Shown here piece by piece: positions 1 to 13,700 of a DNA stretch of 64,000 nucleotides. Where the stretch lies: the NCBI GenBank assembly GCA_027574665.1, contig CM050657.1, positions 18,773,700-18,837,699 of the forward strand, written 5' to 3'. Below the pieces are notes generated by a model. That model saw only the letters and a program-made list of their open reading frames with translations, was not told where the DNA came from and searched no databases. The translations under genes were made by a program, and so were the position numbers. Every line of letters starts with the position of its first letter. The first letter of the stretch is position 1. Origin of the DNA: Rhynochetos jubatus (taxonomy: Eukaryota > Chordata > Aves > Eurypygiformes > Rhynochetidae).

Positions 1-3000
1 AAAGATTAATAATTTCCTATAGTTCCATGTAGTCTGTTATTAGTATATTCTAACTTAACTTTCACTACAGCATCATTTAGAAGGCTCATTGAGGTCAGCT
101 TAATAACAGGTGCTGTGCAGCCAGATTTGCTTCAAAGAACTTGGTTATAATCAAGACAACAAGGGAATAAAACAAAGGATAACAGAGAGAGGCAAACTAA
201 AAATATTCCAGAAACCTTTCCATGGTGATGTGCTGATCTCACACTTGTAGGTTTATTATTTACAAATCTTACAGGTCATTTTAAATAAGCTTTTAGAGAC
301 AGAATATAGTGCTATCCATCTTCATCAGGTAAGAGAACAGCAACTGGAGAAGAAAAGAGAAAGAAATGGGGGAGGGAACAAGAGGAAGCATTCTCTTTTA
401 GTTATGATGAGATTAGCTTAAAACTAAATGGTCACATAACATCCCTGGAGTTTCTGGAGGGTTAGTTTAGACAGATGACAGGATGACAGATAGGTTTTGA
501 TTCAGCATCATAGAATTGGTTATTTAAATCAGTTGTGAATGAAACCTATCAAAGATGAGGCACAGTGGGAAAAGAGAAAGCAACCAGGACATAGGTGTAA
601 GGAACCCTTAGAGAAAGCAGGATGGCATCAGAGAAGGACTTCCTGAAAAGCAAACTAAAAGAACAGTAAGAAAAAGAGGAGGAAAAAGAAGAGAGTTAGC
701 TGTCTTGACAACCATCGACAGGTCCAGGGGGAGAACCAATAACTAAGTCTGAGGTTTGCCTAGGAAATCATAAAAATGTTTCCATTAACATAAAGGAAAT
801 GGAGGCTTGGAATTTAGTCCAGAGTTGCAGAAGAGAAGCCTTTGGAACATTTAAAAACACACTGTCCGTGAGCTCAAGAGGAAAAGAAGAGCAAGGTGGG
901 GAAGCTGTGAGAAGCAACTTAGCACACACCCATGTATGGTTGGAGCCCTACAGATTCCACTTGTTCTGTCTTTCCTTGGTGTTCCCACGCCTTCTTCAAT
1001 CAGCAAAACTGTCGGAAGTACACAACCCTGAGAAAACACCCTCTCATTTAACTGGTTTTGCTGTAAATTCAGCAAGAAAACGCGAAATGACTCCCCTGTA
1101 ATAGCTTCTAGGAAAAAAATGCAATTTCTTAGATGTTAATGTGGGGTTTTGTAAATATTGCTGTTTATAGCCCGGAAGCACCTGACACTGTAAGACAAGT
1201 CACAATTTGGGGCTAGGATCCTTGAAACTATATCTTAAAAACTTTGCTCCCAGCTCCCATAGTGCTATTCTCAGAGGTAGCATTAGCTGCATGTACATAA
1301 CATGGCATGTAGCTGCCTTGTCTGTTAGCAGCAGAGTAAGCATGTATAAAATATTCTAGCCTGATCTGATAAATTAGAAAACAAAGTAAATGAGACAGGT
1401 AATTAAAAGTAATAAATCAGTTTCAATTGGTTAAGTAACCATGTAGAAATTCAGTGCCAGCAGCGAAGGTATAAAATACAGCAACTTGGGTTTTGGCGCC
1501 ATAAGTATCTGTGATGCTGTTGAGCCACAGTAATTTCAATACCGCAGGGAAGCTAGTGCTTCATTACTATGAATATAGAAATCATTACCATGGCACATTC
1601 TTTACACTTAAATAAAATATGTAATGTAGATGGCTGACATCCTGAACATAGCAGGAAGGTGATTAAATAGCAGGTATTCAAAAAATATTGCCGATGGGTC
1701 CCAAAAGGCATTTTTATTTTACTTCTGGCCAAGTTAGTAAGTGGCCTGATGACCCCATCTCACAGCAACACACCGTTAAATCTCAACAGGAATGATGACA
1801 AGCCTTCATAAATAAAAACATCCATTTGCAATAGCTTCCCACTAAACCAGGGCTTGGTAAGGCACTTCACTAGTGTGAGTACTTGCCACTAACGACCTTA
1901 TCATTCCACATTATGACAAAGCTCCAACAGACTTGCACTGGGATAGTCAGCATTGTCCAGAAATGGATGTTCTCTAAGCTCCATAATCTCCTGAAGCCCA
2001 CCATCAGAGATGGTAAAGTGAAAGCTGTTAAATTACATTAAATGTAACACCATTCTGTTTTGAATCTCTCAGCAGAAATACAGTAGGAAAAGCAGTATGG
2101 ATGAGCTGGGCGCGGAAGGTGGGTATTCTGAGGAACACGAGTGTGATGGGGAATATAATGAGTATCTCCAAAAGTTATTGGCTCATTAACAATGCCCTAC
2201 AGCAAAGAATTTTCTGTCTAATAATAGAAGTAGCACAAGCACAGATTCTCAATATGATCTGAAGCCTGTTTAATTCAACTGCTTTGGGAGTAGGGCTCTT
2301 GATTTCTCCCTTTCTCTGTCACTTACATAATTTGGGCACTGAAGTGCTAACTCTATTATATGGTTCAACATGAAAATGGAAACTTTTTTTCCAAGCTTCA
2401 TTAACATACTGTTACAAAAATTGGCCTCAAAAGAAGTTCAGTCATTTTCCAAGACTCACCATCTCTAGCACAATTTGTTGTTGAAAATAGTAAGATGCAT
2501 TTTTGAAAAGCAAAAGCAGAATACAAAGTATTGTGCATGGTTCAAAATGGAGAACTCTCCATAAATCAGAACACTACAATGTAACTTGTCAGAACAGTAT
2601 TCCATTTGGGCCACTACACTATATTTAATGCTAGCCATAGCGCTGCAAGTTCATTGCCATCAGCACTTCGCAAAAAATGGGCTGAGAAAATATGTTGCCT
2701 AGTCAGGGCAGCAACAGCTCCCAGAGATTTAAACTGGTACAACAGTATGTAGCTGCCTCTTTTTTTCTGAATGTCATGCTCATGCTTTTCCCCCAATCTA
2801 TCCTAAGCAGTGTCTACAGAGGATATAGTCACATACAAGATTTCTTTGCGATGGTGAGAGGATCCAACACCAGATGTACACCAATACTATTGCAAGTTCT
2901 TCACCTTTTCTTTCCTGAAGTAACCCATAAATCTATATGACTTAAAATGGAACCTATGACTGTACTGAAAAATAACCATTATAGTAGCAGATCACTTTTG

Positions 3001-4794
3001 ATCATGTGCCCTACTATACCCCATGTTTGTCTATCCCAAAATATTGAACCAAATTTAAAAGAATGTATTACTATGAGAAAAATGGGTTTGTGTCCTACTA
3101 AATTGTGATTTTATCTCCTTTCACGGTAACCAAAGTATGCATTAATAAACTGCACGTGATAAACCAAAGGTATTGCAATCTTAATGTAATACAAAAAAAA
3201 AAAAAAAAGCCAGGAAAATAGATGGACTGCATTTTCCAACCCAACATCTTCCGAATATTGAACTCAAGCAAACGTTTCTGTTTTACAAACAAGTGGTTTA
3301 CACTCAGATGTTCATGTAACCCCAAATATGTATGCCAAGTGTTTTTATTTGGGTGCGAGTCACATTTTTAATAAGGAAAGAAAAAAGGAATCAAAAAGCA
3401 GTTTTTCTTTTTCAGTGATTGTGAGAAACCAACTGAAACCAGATTATACGTATTCTAAACAATTCAAGGCACAGATGTTTATTATTCACTTTTATTCTAA
3501 GGGTGCTATTTTTGGCAACATATCTTATTTTTCATAGGTGTTTGCACTCTCCAGCAGTGAAACAATTGCACTGTCAACAACAGCGATAAGTCAATGGAAG
3601 AGTGATGCTGTAGTGGGAATCATGACATAATGTCTCATGCACCTTAATCAATTATAATTAGCAAAACATTTATAAACATAATAGCAAAAAGAGAATTGAT
3701 AAATGTAAGTGAAAGCCTTATTACCTGATGCAACATACATATTGAGATGGGAATATAAATAGCAAATGTTATAATCACTGTGTGATTTACATTTTTCAAT
3801 GCAAGTAAGTTTTCCAGATACAATGGGATACCAAACAACATGTCTTAACCAAGTGTAATTCTGATTTAGAAATCTTTAGGCAATAAGGTATTACTTACTC
3901 AAGAGAGCTTTGCCTTACGTGAATGCACAAAACGACAGCTGATTACGTTAGTAACTCCTTCAGTTTTACTTCTGCTTCTTTCACCTTTACGGATCCTAAA
4001 CAGCAAAGTCAGAGCTGGCTGGGTAAAGATAACAAAGCCTGTACCTGAATATGCTGGTTATATTGGCATAGTCCAGACTCTCAACCCTTGGAAGCCCAAC
4101 TGGGCGATAAAATGCTGAATGGGAAGTTTCAAAAGAAAGTGTTTGTAGTTAATTAAGACTTTTCATCTCATGTAGTTAATAAAAATTAAATAAATTCATG
4201 CAGTTCAGCTACGAGACAGTTAGTTGAAGACTCCTTAGCTTTTGAACCGAAGATATTTGTTATAGCAGTGACAGGGAAGCAGCAGACATGACGTTGTACA
4301 ATGGTATCTGTACCCTTACTGCCCAGAATGGATCTGCATTTTGGTCCTTATCCAAAGCTCACACGTTCAGCAGAAGCCTTTTCATAAAACAAGATGTACA
4401 AACAGAAGTATCACCTCCAGGACAAGCAGAATGATCCTTTCTGCTCTAATAAGCATTGGAAGGACTTGATCTGCTTTTGGACATCACCTTCACAGACAAG
4501 AAGGCGACAGAGAGAGAATTGTTCAGGGAACAGCAGCGATGACAAGAAACAATATGAAATAAAATGTTTAAACTGAGGAAGAGAATGTAAAAAAGACACT
4601 TGATAACAGTCTGCCAATATGTAAAATGACTCTTGCAATGAATCCCTTCTTCATGGAGCGCAGTATCAGAAATCAGAGCGTAGCAAGAGAGACTTTGGCT
4701 AATAATTAGAAAAAAATACCTAATTATAAGGATAGTTAAATACAGTCATCTCCTCTCTGGAAGTTGACAAAGACGTTAACATCCATGTTTCATC

Positions 4795-4845
4795 CTATTT
4801 GGGGCAGGGGAATGAATTAGACAACCTCTGGGAGCCTGACTCTTG
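4795..4845 (+). mobile_element. Possible CR1 tail-proximal remnant
   Basis: Seen: GGGGAATGAATTAGACAACC followed by TCTGGGAG resembles the CR1 3' stretch that reads like GGGTTGGACTAGATGACC and TCTGAGGG. No tail octamers follow, so the call rests on about 40 diverged bases. Confidence 0.3.
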
Positions 4846-7801
4846 AGTCTACTTGAAATACCTACAAACTGGGTCTCTTTGAATTAGCATCCAAAAGGAT
4901 ACATGTCTCAAAAGCACTGCAACAGACTTCGGGGATTTGATTCTGTAATAAACTTAAGGAAGAGGGGCCATCCTGGGATATAAGATCTTTCCATTTTTGA
5001 GAGGAATACCATGTAAATCTGGGGGTTGAAATTTTCAGTTGTAGAGACAGGAAAGAATGATGGAGATTTGCTACAAGTGAATATAAAAGCCCCTAAAATT
5101 AATAGGTTTGGATTATCAGGACTGTCTCAGGTTCACAGTATTGGCATGTGTGAGTGTGTTAAGAGAAATCTTCAAGTTGGTGTTAAAGAGAAAATTTCTG
5201 TAATTTTCCATTATAATTTCAGTAGCATTTTTCTCTGTTAAAATACTGTCTGCTGATTAATTAAACACCTTAGCATAATCAATGCACAAAAGAATATGCC
5301 TCCAATATTGATTAAAGCTTGCTTTGAAAACCTCTCTGAGCTCTTTTATCACAGTCTGTAGAGAGGTGGTATTTTCTAGAACAAAACAGAACTGCATAGC
5401 AAGTGTGAAAGTGTGACAGAATAAAGGTACAAAATATGTAACTGTTTAGCTGAGGATGTTGAAACAAAGCATGTTCAGAAATAGAAGAATGTGACAGGTA
5501 ATTTACAGTGATCTGATGGAAGCTGACTGGATGCCAAATAACCTGTTGGGAGTCACAGTACTTTTTTTTTTTCCCCTCCAGATACTTTGAGTATCTGTTT
5601 CAAAGCTGGCTGTAATTGCACAGATTAGTTACAAGATTCCCTGCCAGGACGGTAAAGGGATGAACACTGACATTTAGGTTTTTAGCACCATTTAGGAGTC
5701 ATGGGCTTGATCCTTCCTACACCACTCAAGTATAGAAAGTGATGAGCCTCCGTTTGGATAACAGTGAAGTTGATATCAGCTTTTGCAGTTTTCTTCTTTT
5801 GGGATGTAATACTCTAAATAATATAAATTATTTAATTAATACAGGGATGAAATGCAGACTTTGGAGGACACTCTGAGAATGTTGCAGGTTCTGATCACTG
5901 AAAGCAATGGAACTACTCTTGGTTACTTCCATATGCATTAGATGAGAATTAGAGATACTTGGGGTTTTAGTACCTCCTGCTGAGTATCCACGTATTTAAA
6001 CAATTCACATTTCTGTCTTAGATCAGTCATGCCAGCATGGTATTTCTTCCACATTAAGGAAATCTCTTTCTAGAAAATCAAGTTGCTAACATCAAGAATG
6101 ATTAACAATTGTTAATTTTTCCATATGCATCAAAAAAGCTCTACTTTTATAGAGCAATTGAGGAAAGTCCTGTATGCAAGACTAGACAAGTACAACACAT
6201 GCAAGGCCTTTTATACAACTTCTTGTCTGATTGCGACAAATTATTCCAGAACATAATAATAATTTAGCATATCCAGAGAACTAGAAAGTAAAATTGTTCC
6301 ATATATTTTAGTTACTCCTGATTTTTCTAAGGCAATGGCAGTTGGAGTTTAGATTTATTCATCTATTTTGCTTTATAATGCACAATAGCTTAAATTAATT
6401 TCAAGTCAATTATATCACAAGTTACCTGGTCTGTTAAATGTTGCTCTATCTGATGAAGACACGTATTTCTGCAATTACAGGGCCATTTTTCAGAGAAATA
6501 GGGGAAATTGATGAAGAATATGGGACTGAAGGATACCTTCCCATGTAAGTGTGATGCTGGAAGGCCACTACCACTGTCTGTGGCAGCCTTTATAGCTATT
6601 TTCCCAGCATTTGACATATACACAACATTACCTGCCAACCAAAACCTGCAAAGCTAAAATTACATGGTTTAGCAACTCCACCTATTTACATAAACATTTT
6701 TATTTGGTACAATCATTCTCTTTCCGTCACCAGTGCCCTGCTTTTTCAGATGAGCCACACACAGTTCTGTTTATCTTCTGTCTTTCTACCTACAATGCAT
6801 TAACTAGTTCTAGTGGCTTTCTTGAAAGCATAATGACTTTTCCTGTACTCTAGTAAAAATATATCCCCACAAATCAAGAGGAAGCAGGCTCAGACTAAGT
6901 GGCTGAGAAGATTTACATTCTATTGCTAACTCAGTTATTACTCTGCTGAAAACCCCATAGCATCAATATAATGAATCCCTCAACCTCTGCTTCTAGCACT
7001 ATTTTTCTTCCCAACCTCATTGGCTCCCAACTTTCTGCTTGACCTTTTACAATCTGTGTGCGGCAGAACTTCATTACAACCTTTTAATGATGCACAAATG
7101 GCACACAACACCAAGGTCACAGCACATCCCCAGTGAGAACTTCTCTGACACCTCCTGAACAGACAGTACGTTTTCATTTAAAGAGACAGACAATCCAATG
7201 GACAAACAAAACCTTAGGATTTAGCATGGGTCTCAGCAGCTACTAATGCACAAACAAATGACCAAAAATGGGTATTTGCTCCTAAAAAATTTGTTTTAAG
7301 AAACAAATTGATGTCTCAAGCTGTCAGTGACCAAATGAATAAAATAGATCACTTAGGAATCTCAGAAAAATCACTTTTTTTTTTATAGAAAGATTATTCT
7401 AATCTTAAAAAAAATAGAAAATATACTAAGGGGTTAGCAACATTCATCCATCTAGCACATTAGAAATCTTTTTAATGTCACAGCAGTCAATTGAACATCA
7501 GATGATGGATTCTATGGGAAAAAATCACCAACTTTTTGTTAAAACAGCTCAATCTCTGTTCTGTAATTTTCCAGCTGGGATGTGGGGATGCCAAAGCTTA
7601 AGCCTATTTTAAAATATTCCAATTTTTTGTATCAAGAGTGCTATATAAATGCAAAGCATCCTACTACTCAGGCACGTAGATTCTAGAGCACATTATTCGG
7701 TATTGGTTAATGTTAAATCACTGCATATATGCAAATATTGCACCACAGTTATTGGTGATGCATAGTACAATGTTGCAAATTAGTATCTAATATTGCCTTA
7801 C

Positions 7802-7835
7802 ATGCTCCTTGTATATAGATGCTCCTTGTATATAG
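7802..7835. repeat. Perfect 17-bp tandem duplication
   Basis: Seen: ATGCTCCTTGTATATAG occurs twice in a row with no mismatch, so the duplication is probably recent. There is no adjoining coding frame. Confidence 0.97.
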
Positions 7836-8139
7836 AGTAATTAACACTCAAACCCCATAGAATCACATTGAAAGCTACCTACTAGGTCGCAGCGTAGTCC
7901 TTTATTTCTGACACTTTGATCTTCAGTTCATAATATCCAACATATTTCCATTCACTGTGTGCAGGTACATGCATACAAAGGTATACTAAATGCACTTCAT
8001 GTGCTCAATTCTTTTCTCTCTTACAATGGGGAAGTTAGGAAAAACAAGCTGAAGTCAGTGCAGTCAGATAAACAACTGTACAGCAAATCTGTGAGGAGAA
8101 TTAGGACCCAAACCAACCTGTAAATTCAGTTACAGTGAA

Positions 8140-8275
8140 CACAGAATCGTAGAACACTTACAATGATGGGGTTCTACGACTTCTCTGGGCAACCTGTTCC
8201 AGGGTCTCACTATCAAAGATTTCTTCCTAATGTTCAACCTAAACCTTCCCTCTTTCAGTATAAAGCTCTAGTCAT
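8140..8275 (-). mobile_element. CR1 LINE fragment with internal deletion
   Basis: Seen: the left end CACAGAATCGTAGAA is the complement of a CR1 tail. After a short degenerate stretch the sequence jumps to ACTTCTCTGGGCAACCTGTT, AGATTTCTTCCTAATGTTCA and CCTTCCCTCTTTCAGTATAA, all standard CR1 3'-region words in reverse orientation. About 200 bp present in the full 3' end is missing between the tail and this block. It is old and inactive. Confidence 0.85.
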
Positions 8276-8865
8276 AAAGATCTCTGAAATCCCTGGACAC
8301 ACAGCAACCTAAAAATGGAAGTCCCTGTATTTGATTTTCAGTGTTTTGCTGTTATTAAAAAGGAGGCAAACACAATCCCTGATACTAGCACAGTTTTAAT
8401 ACTGGCATATTGCCCTGGATCTTAGACAAGTGTGAACCAAAAAACACAAAAAACATTCATCGTGGACACTTGAATTCTGCTTCCTCTGGACAAAGACTAC
8501 CAGGGTCAAACTCTGCTTTCATGACTTTTGGAGAAGTAACTAATAAATTGTTCTGGATTTACAGCAACACAAACAAAAGCAGATAGTGGCTATGTTCCTT
8601 TAAACTGTACAAATACATAGGCTTGATGCAAGAATATAACGCAGCGTTTACTACCCATAAAATAGTCTTGGAAATAACACATCTTAAATGCTTACTCTTA
8701 CGCACTTGAAAAAAATTTTACCATAGTGAGTCAAACAAAAATTCTGGTCTCCAAGTCAGGCCTGGGGCAAAACCCCAAAGCAGTAGTTTGTCATACTGCC
8801 CCAAAATATCCGCCTGGCCTCCAGCAATTTTTAGCTCGCTAACATCTTGAGCTGGACTGGTACTT

Positions 8866-8885
8866 AGAAGTCATTAATGACTTCT
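8866..8885. repeat. Perfect 20-bp palindrome
   Basis: Seen: AGAAGTCATTAATGACTTCT equals its own reverse complement. The centre contains the homeodomain core ATTAAT flanked by TGAC half-words. By chance about 0.06 such perfect 20-bp palindromes are expected in 64 kb of uniform sequence. Confidence 0.95.
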
Positions 8886-10649
8886 TTCTCATGTGTTTTT
8901 CTCCTTGTTTCCCTCTTTGGTCCTATATTAAGTACATTTGGTATTTACATTACAGAATTAATTTCAAGTATGGAGACTGGAATATGGATTTTAAAATAAT
9001 TTTTTCACCAGAAGTAAGTAAAGCTCAATATAATGTCTGACATAGCTGCTAATAAAATTTCAAGTTCCAGATTTGATTTTGATTTTTCAGTTCTATGGAT
9101 CAGATACAACTTCACTGCAGTCACTGGAGTTACATTAGCACAAGATAGTGCGTGACATGGAGGCACAAGACAGAACCAGTGGAGGGCATAATTCCTTCCA
9201 TAACAGGAAAAAAACCTCAACAGACTAAAAGTTCACTGTGAATTACCACTCCTTTGCAAAATGTTCTTTCCTTTCTAGAAAGACTACTATTGCTAGGGCT
9301 TCAGGGGAGAAATCTAGCATTTTATTTTAGGGACTACAGCTAGACTTTCCATATGTCACTTAGACAGTGGGAGGTTTACGTGCACTGTATAAAGTAGTCA
9401 TAGGCAGATGCCTCTATTAACTTTTAAAACTTCTGCATCTTCTTTTCCACATTTAGAAAAGTGAATTTCTCTTTCCTTACATCTTTTGTATATACTTTGT
9501 AGCCCCTGGCTGTTCATCCCTATCCAACAAGACAATTGGATACCCATTTTATAGAATGCTGCCTGGTCTGCATCTGCAGAACTCTAAAGATCAAGTGCCA
9601 AATCAAAGCACTCAAAGCTTCTGAATTTTGATGTAATGGCTTACGAACGAAGACTTACTTCTCTTTTTATTAAGTAGAGTTAAATCAGACTTAAATTGTA
9701 AGTTCTTAGAGGTTTTATTTTCATTGCTAACAGGTCCTAAATTGCAAAAACATAAGACTCTATGGAAATCAATCCGTAGTCCCAATACTTTTCATTAGCA
9801 TGGTTGTGAAATTATAGAAGAATAACAAAATGACTACACATAATTAAGCAGGAGGAGAACAGGAAGAACTCAAACTGTCAATCATCAAATAATGAAGCTT
9901 AATGTATGAAAACAGAAAACAGTAAGTGTGGTTTAATGTGGTTTTTGTAACAAAAAACAAGACACCACCACCAAAACATTCCCTAAGGGACCTGACATTT
10001 CTGAAATACGTTGGAAACTCTTTTCTTATTAATTTGGTCAGAGTCACATATAGCAGGACAAATAAGAAGATTCTTATTTTGCTGAAGCTGAGACTTCCCT
10101 ATGACTAAAGCATATTGCAGTTCACAATTATTCTAATCAATTAGCTTACTGAACGATGCTTGATCAGAAAGATATTATCTTTAAGTGATATATATGAATG
10201 TATACACCCACAGAGAATACAAGACAGGTTCAGTTTGTGGCTTGATCAGAGAAAATTCAGGTGTAAATATTTATTTTTTAAGAGGTGAGAGGAGAAGGAA
10301 GATTTATAGTAGCTCTCAGGGCATGGAAAGGTTAAGAGGAAAAGCTTCTGGGCAGACTAGAGAATGGAGATTTATGTATGTGTGAATTAAGGCCTACACC
10401 TCCATGGAGAAGAAACCTGCACCTGCTGCACACGATACCAAGTAGTTAGATATATTTATCTTTTCTGCTTTGTAAATTATTTAGCAATGAAAACCATTAA
10501 CATTAAAAGCTGTAGAAAGTTATGTTATGGAAAAACGCAGTTAATTGGCCCGATGTTCCAGTTTGCTTAGAACATTTCATGCATCAAGTAACAACTTGTC
10601 TAAAGCTTTGTGATAGTTAAAGGCTCCTCAAGGGATCAAGAAACCCCAT

Positions 10650-10780
10650 TCTTGGTCATTTTCAGAAACATCCAGACAAGAACCTGAGCAGCCTCAAACT
10701 TTGATGGTTTTGGGCATGACACTGGACAAGACACATGCAAAGCTCTCTTCTGACCTAAATTATTCTATGATTCTGTGAAT
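10650..10780 (+). mobile_element. CR1 LINE 3'-end fragment
   Basis: Seen: ends with TGACCTAAATTATTCTATGA followed by TTCTGTGA, the octamer-repeat tail of CR1 in sense orientation. It is preceded by the degraded TCCAGACAAGAACCTGAGCA stretch seen upstream of the tail in several CR1 subfamilies. Only about 130 bp survive. The element points right; its 5' part was never inserted or has decayed. Confidence 0.85.
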
Positions 10781-13700
10781 GGTGGATTACTCCTAACAAT
10801 TTATTCACACCAAAGGAGTAAAAACATTTTAAAAGTAACTTTTCTTTTTTTAAATTTTGCTGTTGGGCTGGGGGCTTTATCCATGTCTTTTGAAGAAGTA
10901 AAAGCCGCATGCTTAAGTCTTAGAATGATATGGTCGGCACTGAATACCAGTTAACATGAAGAAATACCCTTTTCTGCAAGGCTTTCTTGCAGATTCACTA
11001 TACAGTCTAACAGCAGCAAACCTGAACAAAAAATTACTTCAGAAGATCTTGACAAGCAACAAATGTTTACTGGCATGACCATGTTCTCAAACTTAATGAT
11101 CTGTCTCTTCACTCTAGTCTAGGCAGAGCACCTGTGCATTACCAGAAAGCATCCCTATTCCCATACCTGCTGCACTAAAATTGTTTTTCATTTGCTCAAG
11201 TGGCTGCTACTAAATTAAAACCTTTTGAAAACGTAGAGCTAATATGCACATGGATGCAGCCAAAACAACTAATTGAATTAGGAACCTGTTTAGTCTGAAT
11301 TTCATTATTAGTATATATAGCAATGGGGCAAAAACCCCTCAAAAACAGTTAGTACATCTATTTTTATATTACCTTAATTACCAGGATGTGCTAACTACTT
11401 TTCAAATATGGAGGTAGAAAGTCCTTTTCTAACTAAAATACAAAGATTTTTCCAGAGCAGGGACTCACCCATGTGCAGGACCATGCATGATCAGTGTCAG
11501 TGATATTTTATTTCATTCTACTACCGGTCCTCCAGTAGGAGTTTTGTAACATGTATACGTAATTCCATATTTGTAAAAACAGTCAATTTAAGGTCATAAA
11601 GACTATGTTTATGTACACATGTATATATATAATCAATGGAGCATACATCTCAACATCCACACCTTAACAGCTTAATAAATCAGCAGAGAATTTTCTATTA
11701 ATACAAATACTACTGTAACCACTCAGCTCTATCTTGCACAAGGTAGTGCACCATGTTGAAATGCTATGGTGCCACATGGCTCTTCAATTTTTTGTTATTC
11801 AAACTCGCCCCTTATTTTTGTATGAAAAATTGGTAATGAGTTTCCCTTCTTGCTGAAGAACTGGCAGGAAGAATCCTGTTACTCCCCTAATGAAGTCCCC
11901 AGACAAACCCAGCAATTTTCTAAAGAACAAAAGAAAAATGTTGCTGTAAGCTTCAGAACTGACCCTATTGACTGAAAGCTGTGTCTTAACTCGTTGCTAA
12001 TTAATGCACTGAGCAAACTACACCACACCGAAAAGACAGGAGAAAAGGCTTAAGTGACGTTCATATTCCACATTTCCCGCTTGGCATTGTCAGCTGTAGT
12101 TTTGTGGCAAGACCAGTAACATCTTAATAAGCACATACAATTGGAAAGAAGAGAAAAAATTTCCATCTCAGGGCAGATCTTCCTGGGATCACTTTAAAAA
12201 AACCCGAAAAAGTCTAGCATAGGTGGTGCTCTTCAAAAGTGGAAAGAAACCATTTTGTAGAGGTGTGGAAAGATTAAAATTGTGAATCTGGGCTTCCTTA
12301 GTGTGTCTGTTCCTTTCAAATTGCCTCTGTTCCAGCCCCACATCAACAAGGTTAAACTTTCTTGCTCAATAAACAAAAAACACTTTTCAAGAATAGAAAC
12401 ACCGCTCATGAGTTAATGCTCAGGACTTACAGATACTACACATGATAAGCCTTCTGTTTTCATATTTTATTCTTTTAGTTCGCTTCATCTTTTTATTCTT
12501 CCTTTCCTTAGCATGAGTAAGACAGCAGTGCTATCTCTGCTACCTTGCCTACATATAATATTGTTATTTCTTCTGTCTCTGAGGGCTGCATATAATCTGA
12601 CCTGCCAGCTTTCAAATCTCACTCCTCCTACTCCATTTAATACCTTTATTTTTGTTAGTTGTTGCTACTCTACCTCTCAAGTCATGTCGTGTTTCCACCC
12701 CTTCCTTCTCACTGGAAGGATCTACTAATGTGATGTCTCCGTGTTCTACTCATCTATCTATATACCATAATTATTTCAAAAATTTAGCACAGCACAGAAA
12801 TAATATTGAGTATATTAGCCAGAAAGACCTCTTTAAATGCAACTGGTTGGCATGATCTACACAAATATGGTCTTGATTACAGAAGACATCCAAACTAAAC
12901 ATAACTAGTTGCTTTACTTTCTTGAGCTTAATTGAAGTATAATTCAGTAACTATATACCAATAATTTTGGTTAAGAGCCACAGAAGACATCTTAGTTTTC
13001 CACGTTACAAGGCTAAGCATCAGCCTGATCACTCTGCTGGATGCTGTCACCCAATGAGTCCCTGCTGGCTGGGCAGCCACCAGTCAAGGGTGGCAGTATC
13101 AGTCACTGCAGATTTTAGAGTGGGCTGATCCTCCCTCTTGCAGAATTTCAACCTTCTGACCTGGCTTTTTCTGGAGTTTTATATCTTTTCATGTCAGTAC
13201 TTTTTCCTTGAACTCCATATTTGCTATAATCATCTCAATATTTCACTTTTCCGTTATTTATTTTCTCATATTGCAAAGCTTTTGCTTATAGCAACCTCAT
13301 AAATCAACATCATAATGTATTTTTTTTTCCAAAAAACTAATACAGTCACAGAGCTGTGCTTCACAAACTTGGCTTTGAGTGAGACAGACAAACGTCTGGG
13401 ACATGGGTCACAACCTGAGCTCAGCATTACTTAGAATTATAGGTTACTTGTGTCGTGTAAACTATTCAACTTTTTTCTTGTAATTATTGTTAGGAAGCTA
13501 GACAGTTTATATTTTCTTCAACTATTGAATTCCTATTTTCAAGTGTCCACTCCAAATAGGCTTTCTGCTCATTTCATTAAGATCAATTTGAAATCAGGAT
13601 TTTATATTGCAAGGCCAAGCCAATCTCATAATATGCTACAGCATAATAACAAACTGTTGAAACTTTCTATTGCAATTACTTCCTTGTAGTAATTAGTAAC

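Larger units (their letters stand above)
1..8139. other. Anonymous intronic/intergenic DNA
   Basis: AT-rich unique sequence. Apart from the A16 run at 3193, the possible CR1 scrap at 4.8 kb and the 17-bp duplication at 7.8 kb, I see nothing to annotate. The open frames here, such as 799-1101, are unsupported by splice signals or composition. Confidence 0.6.
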
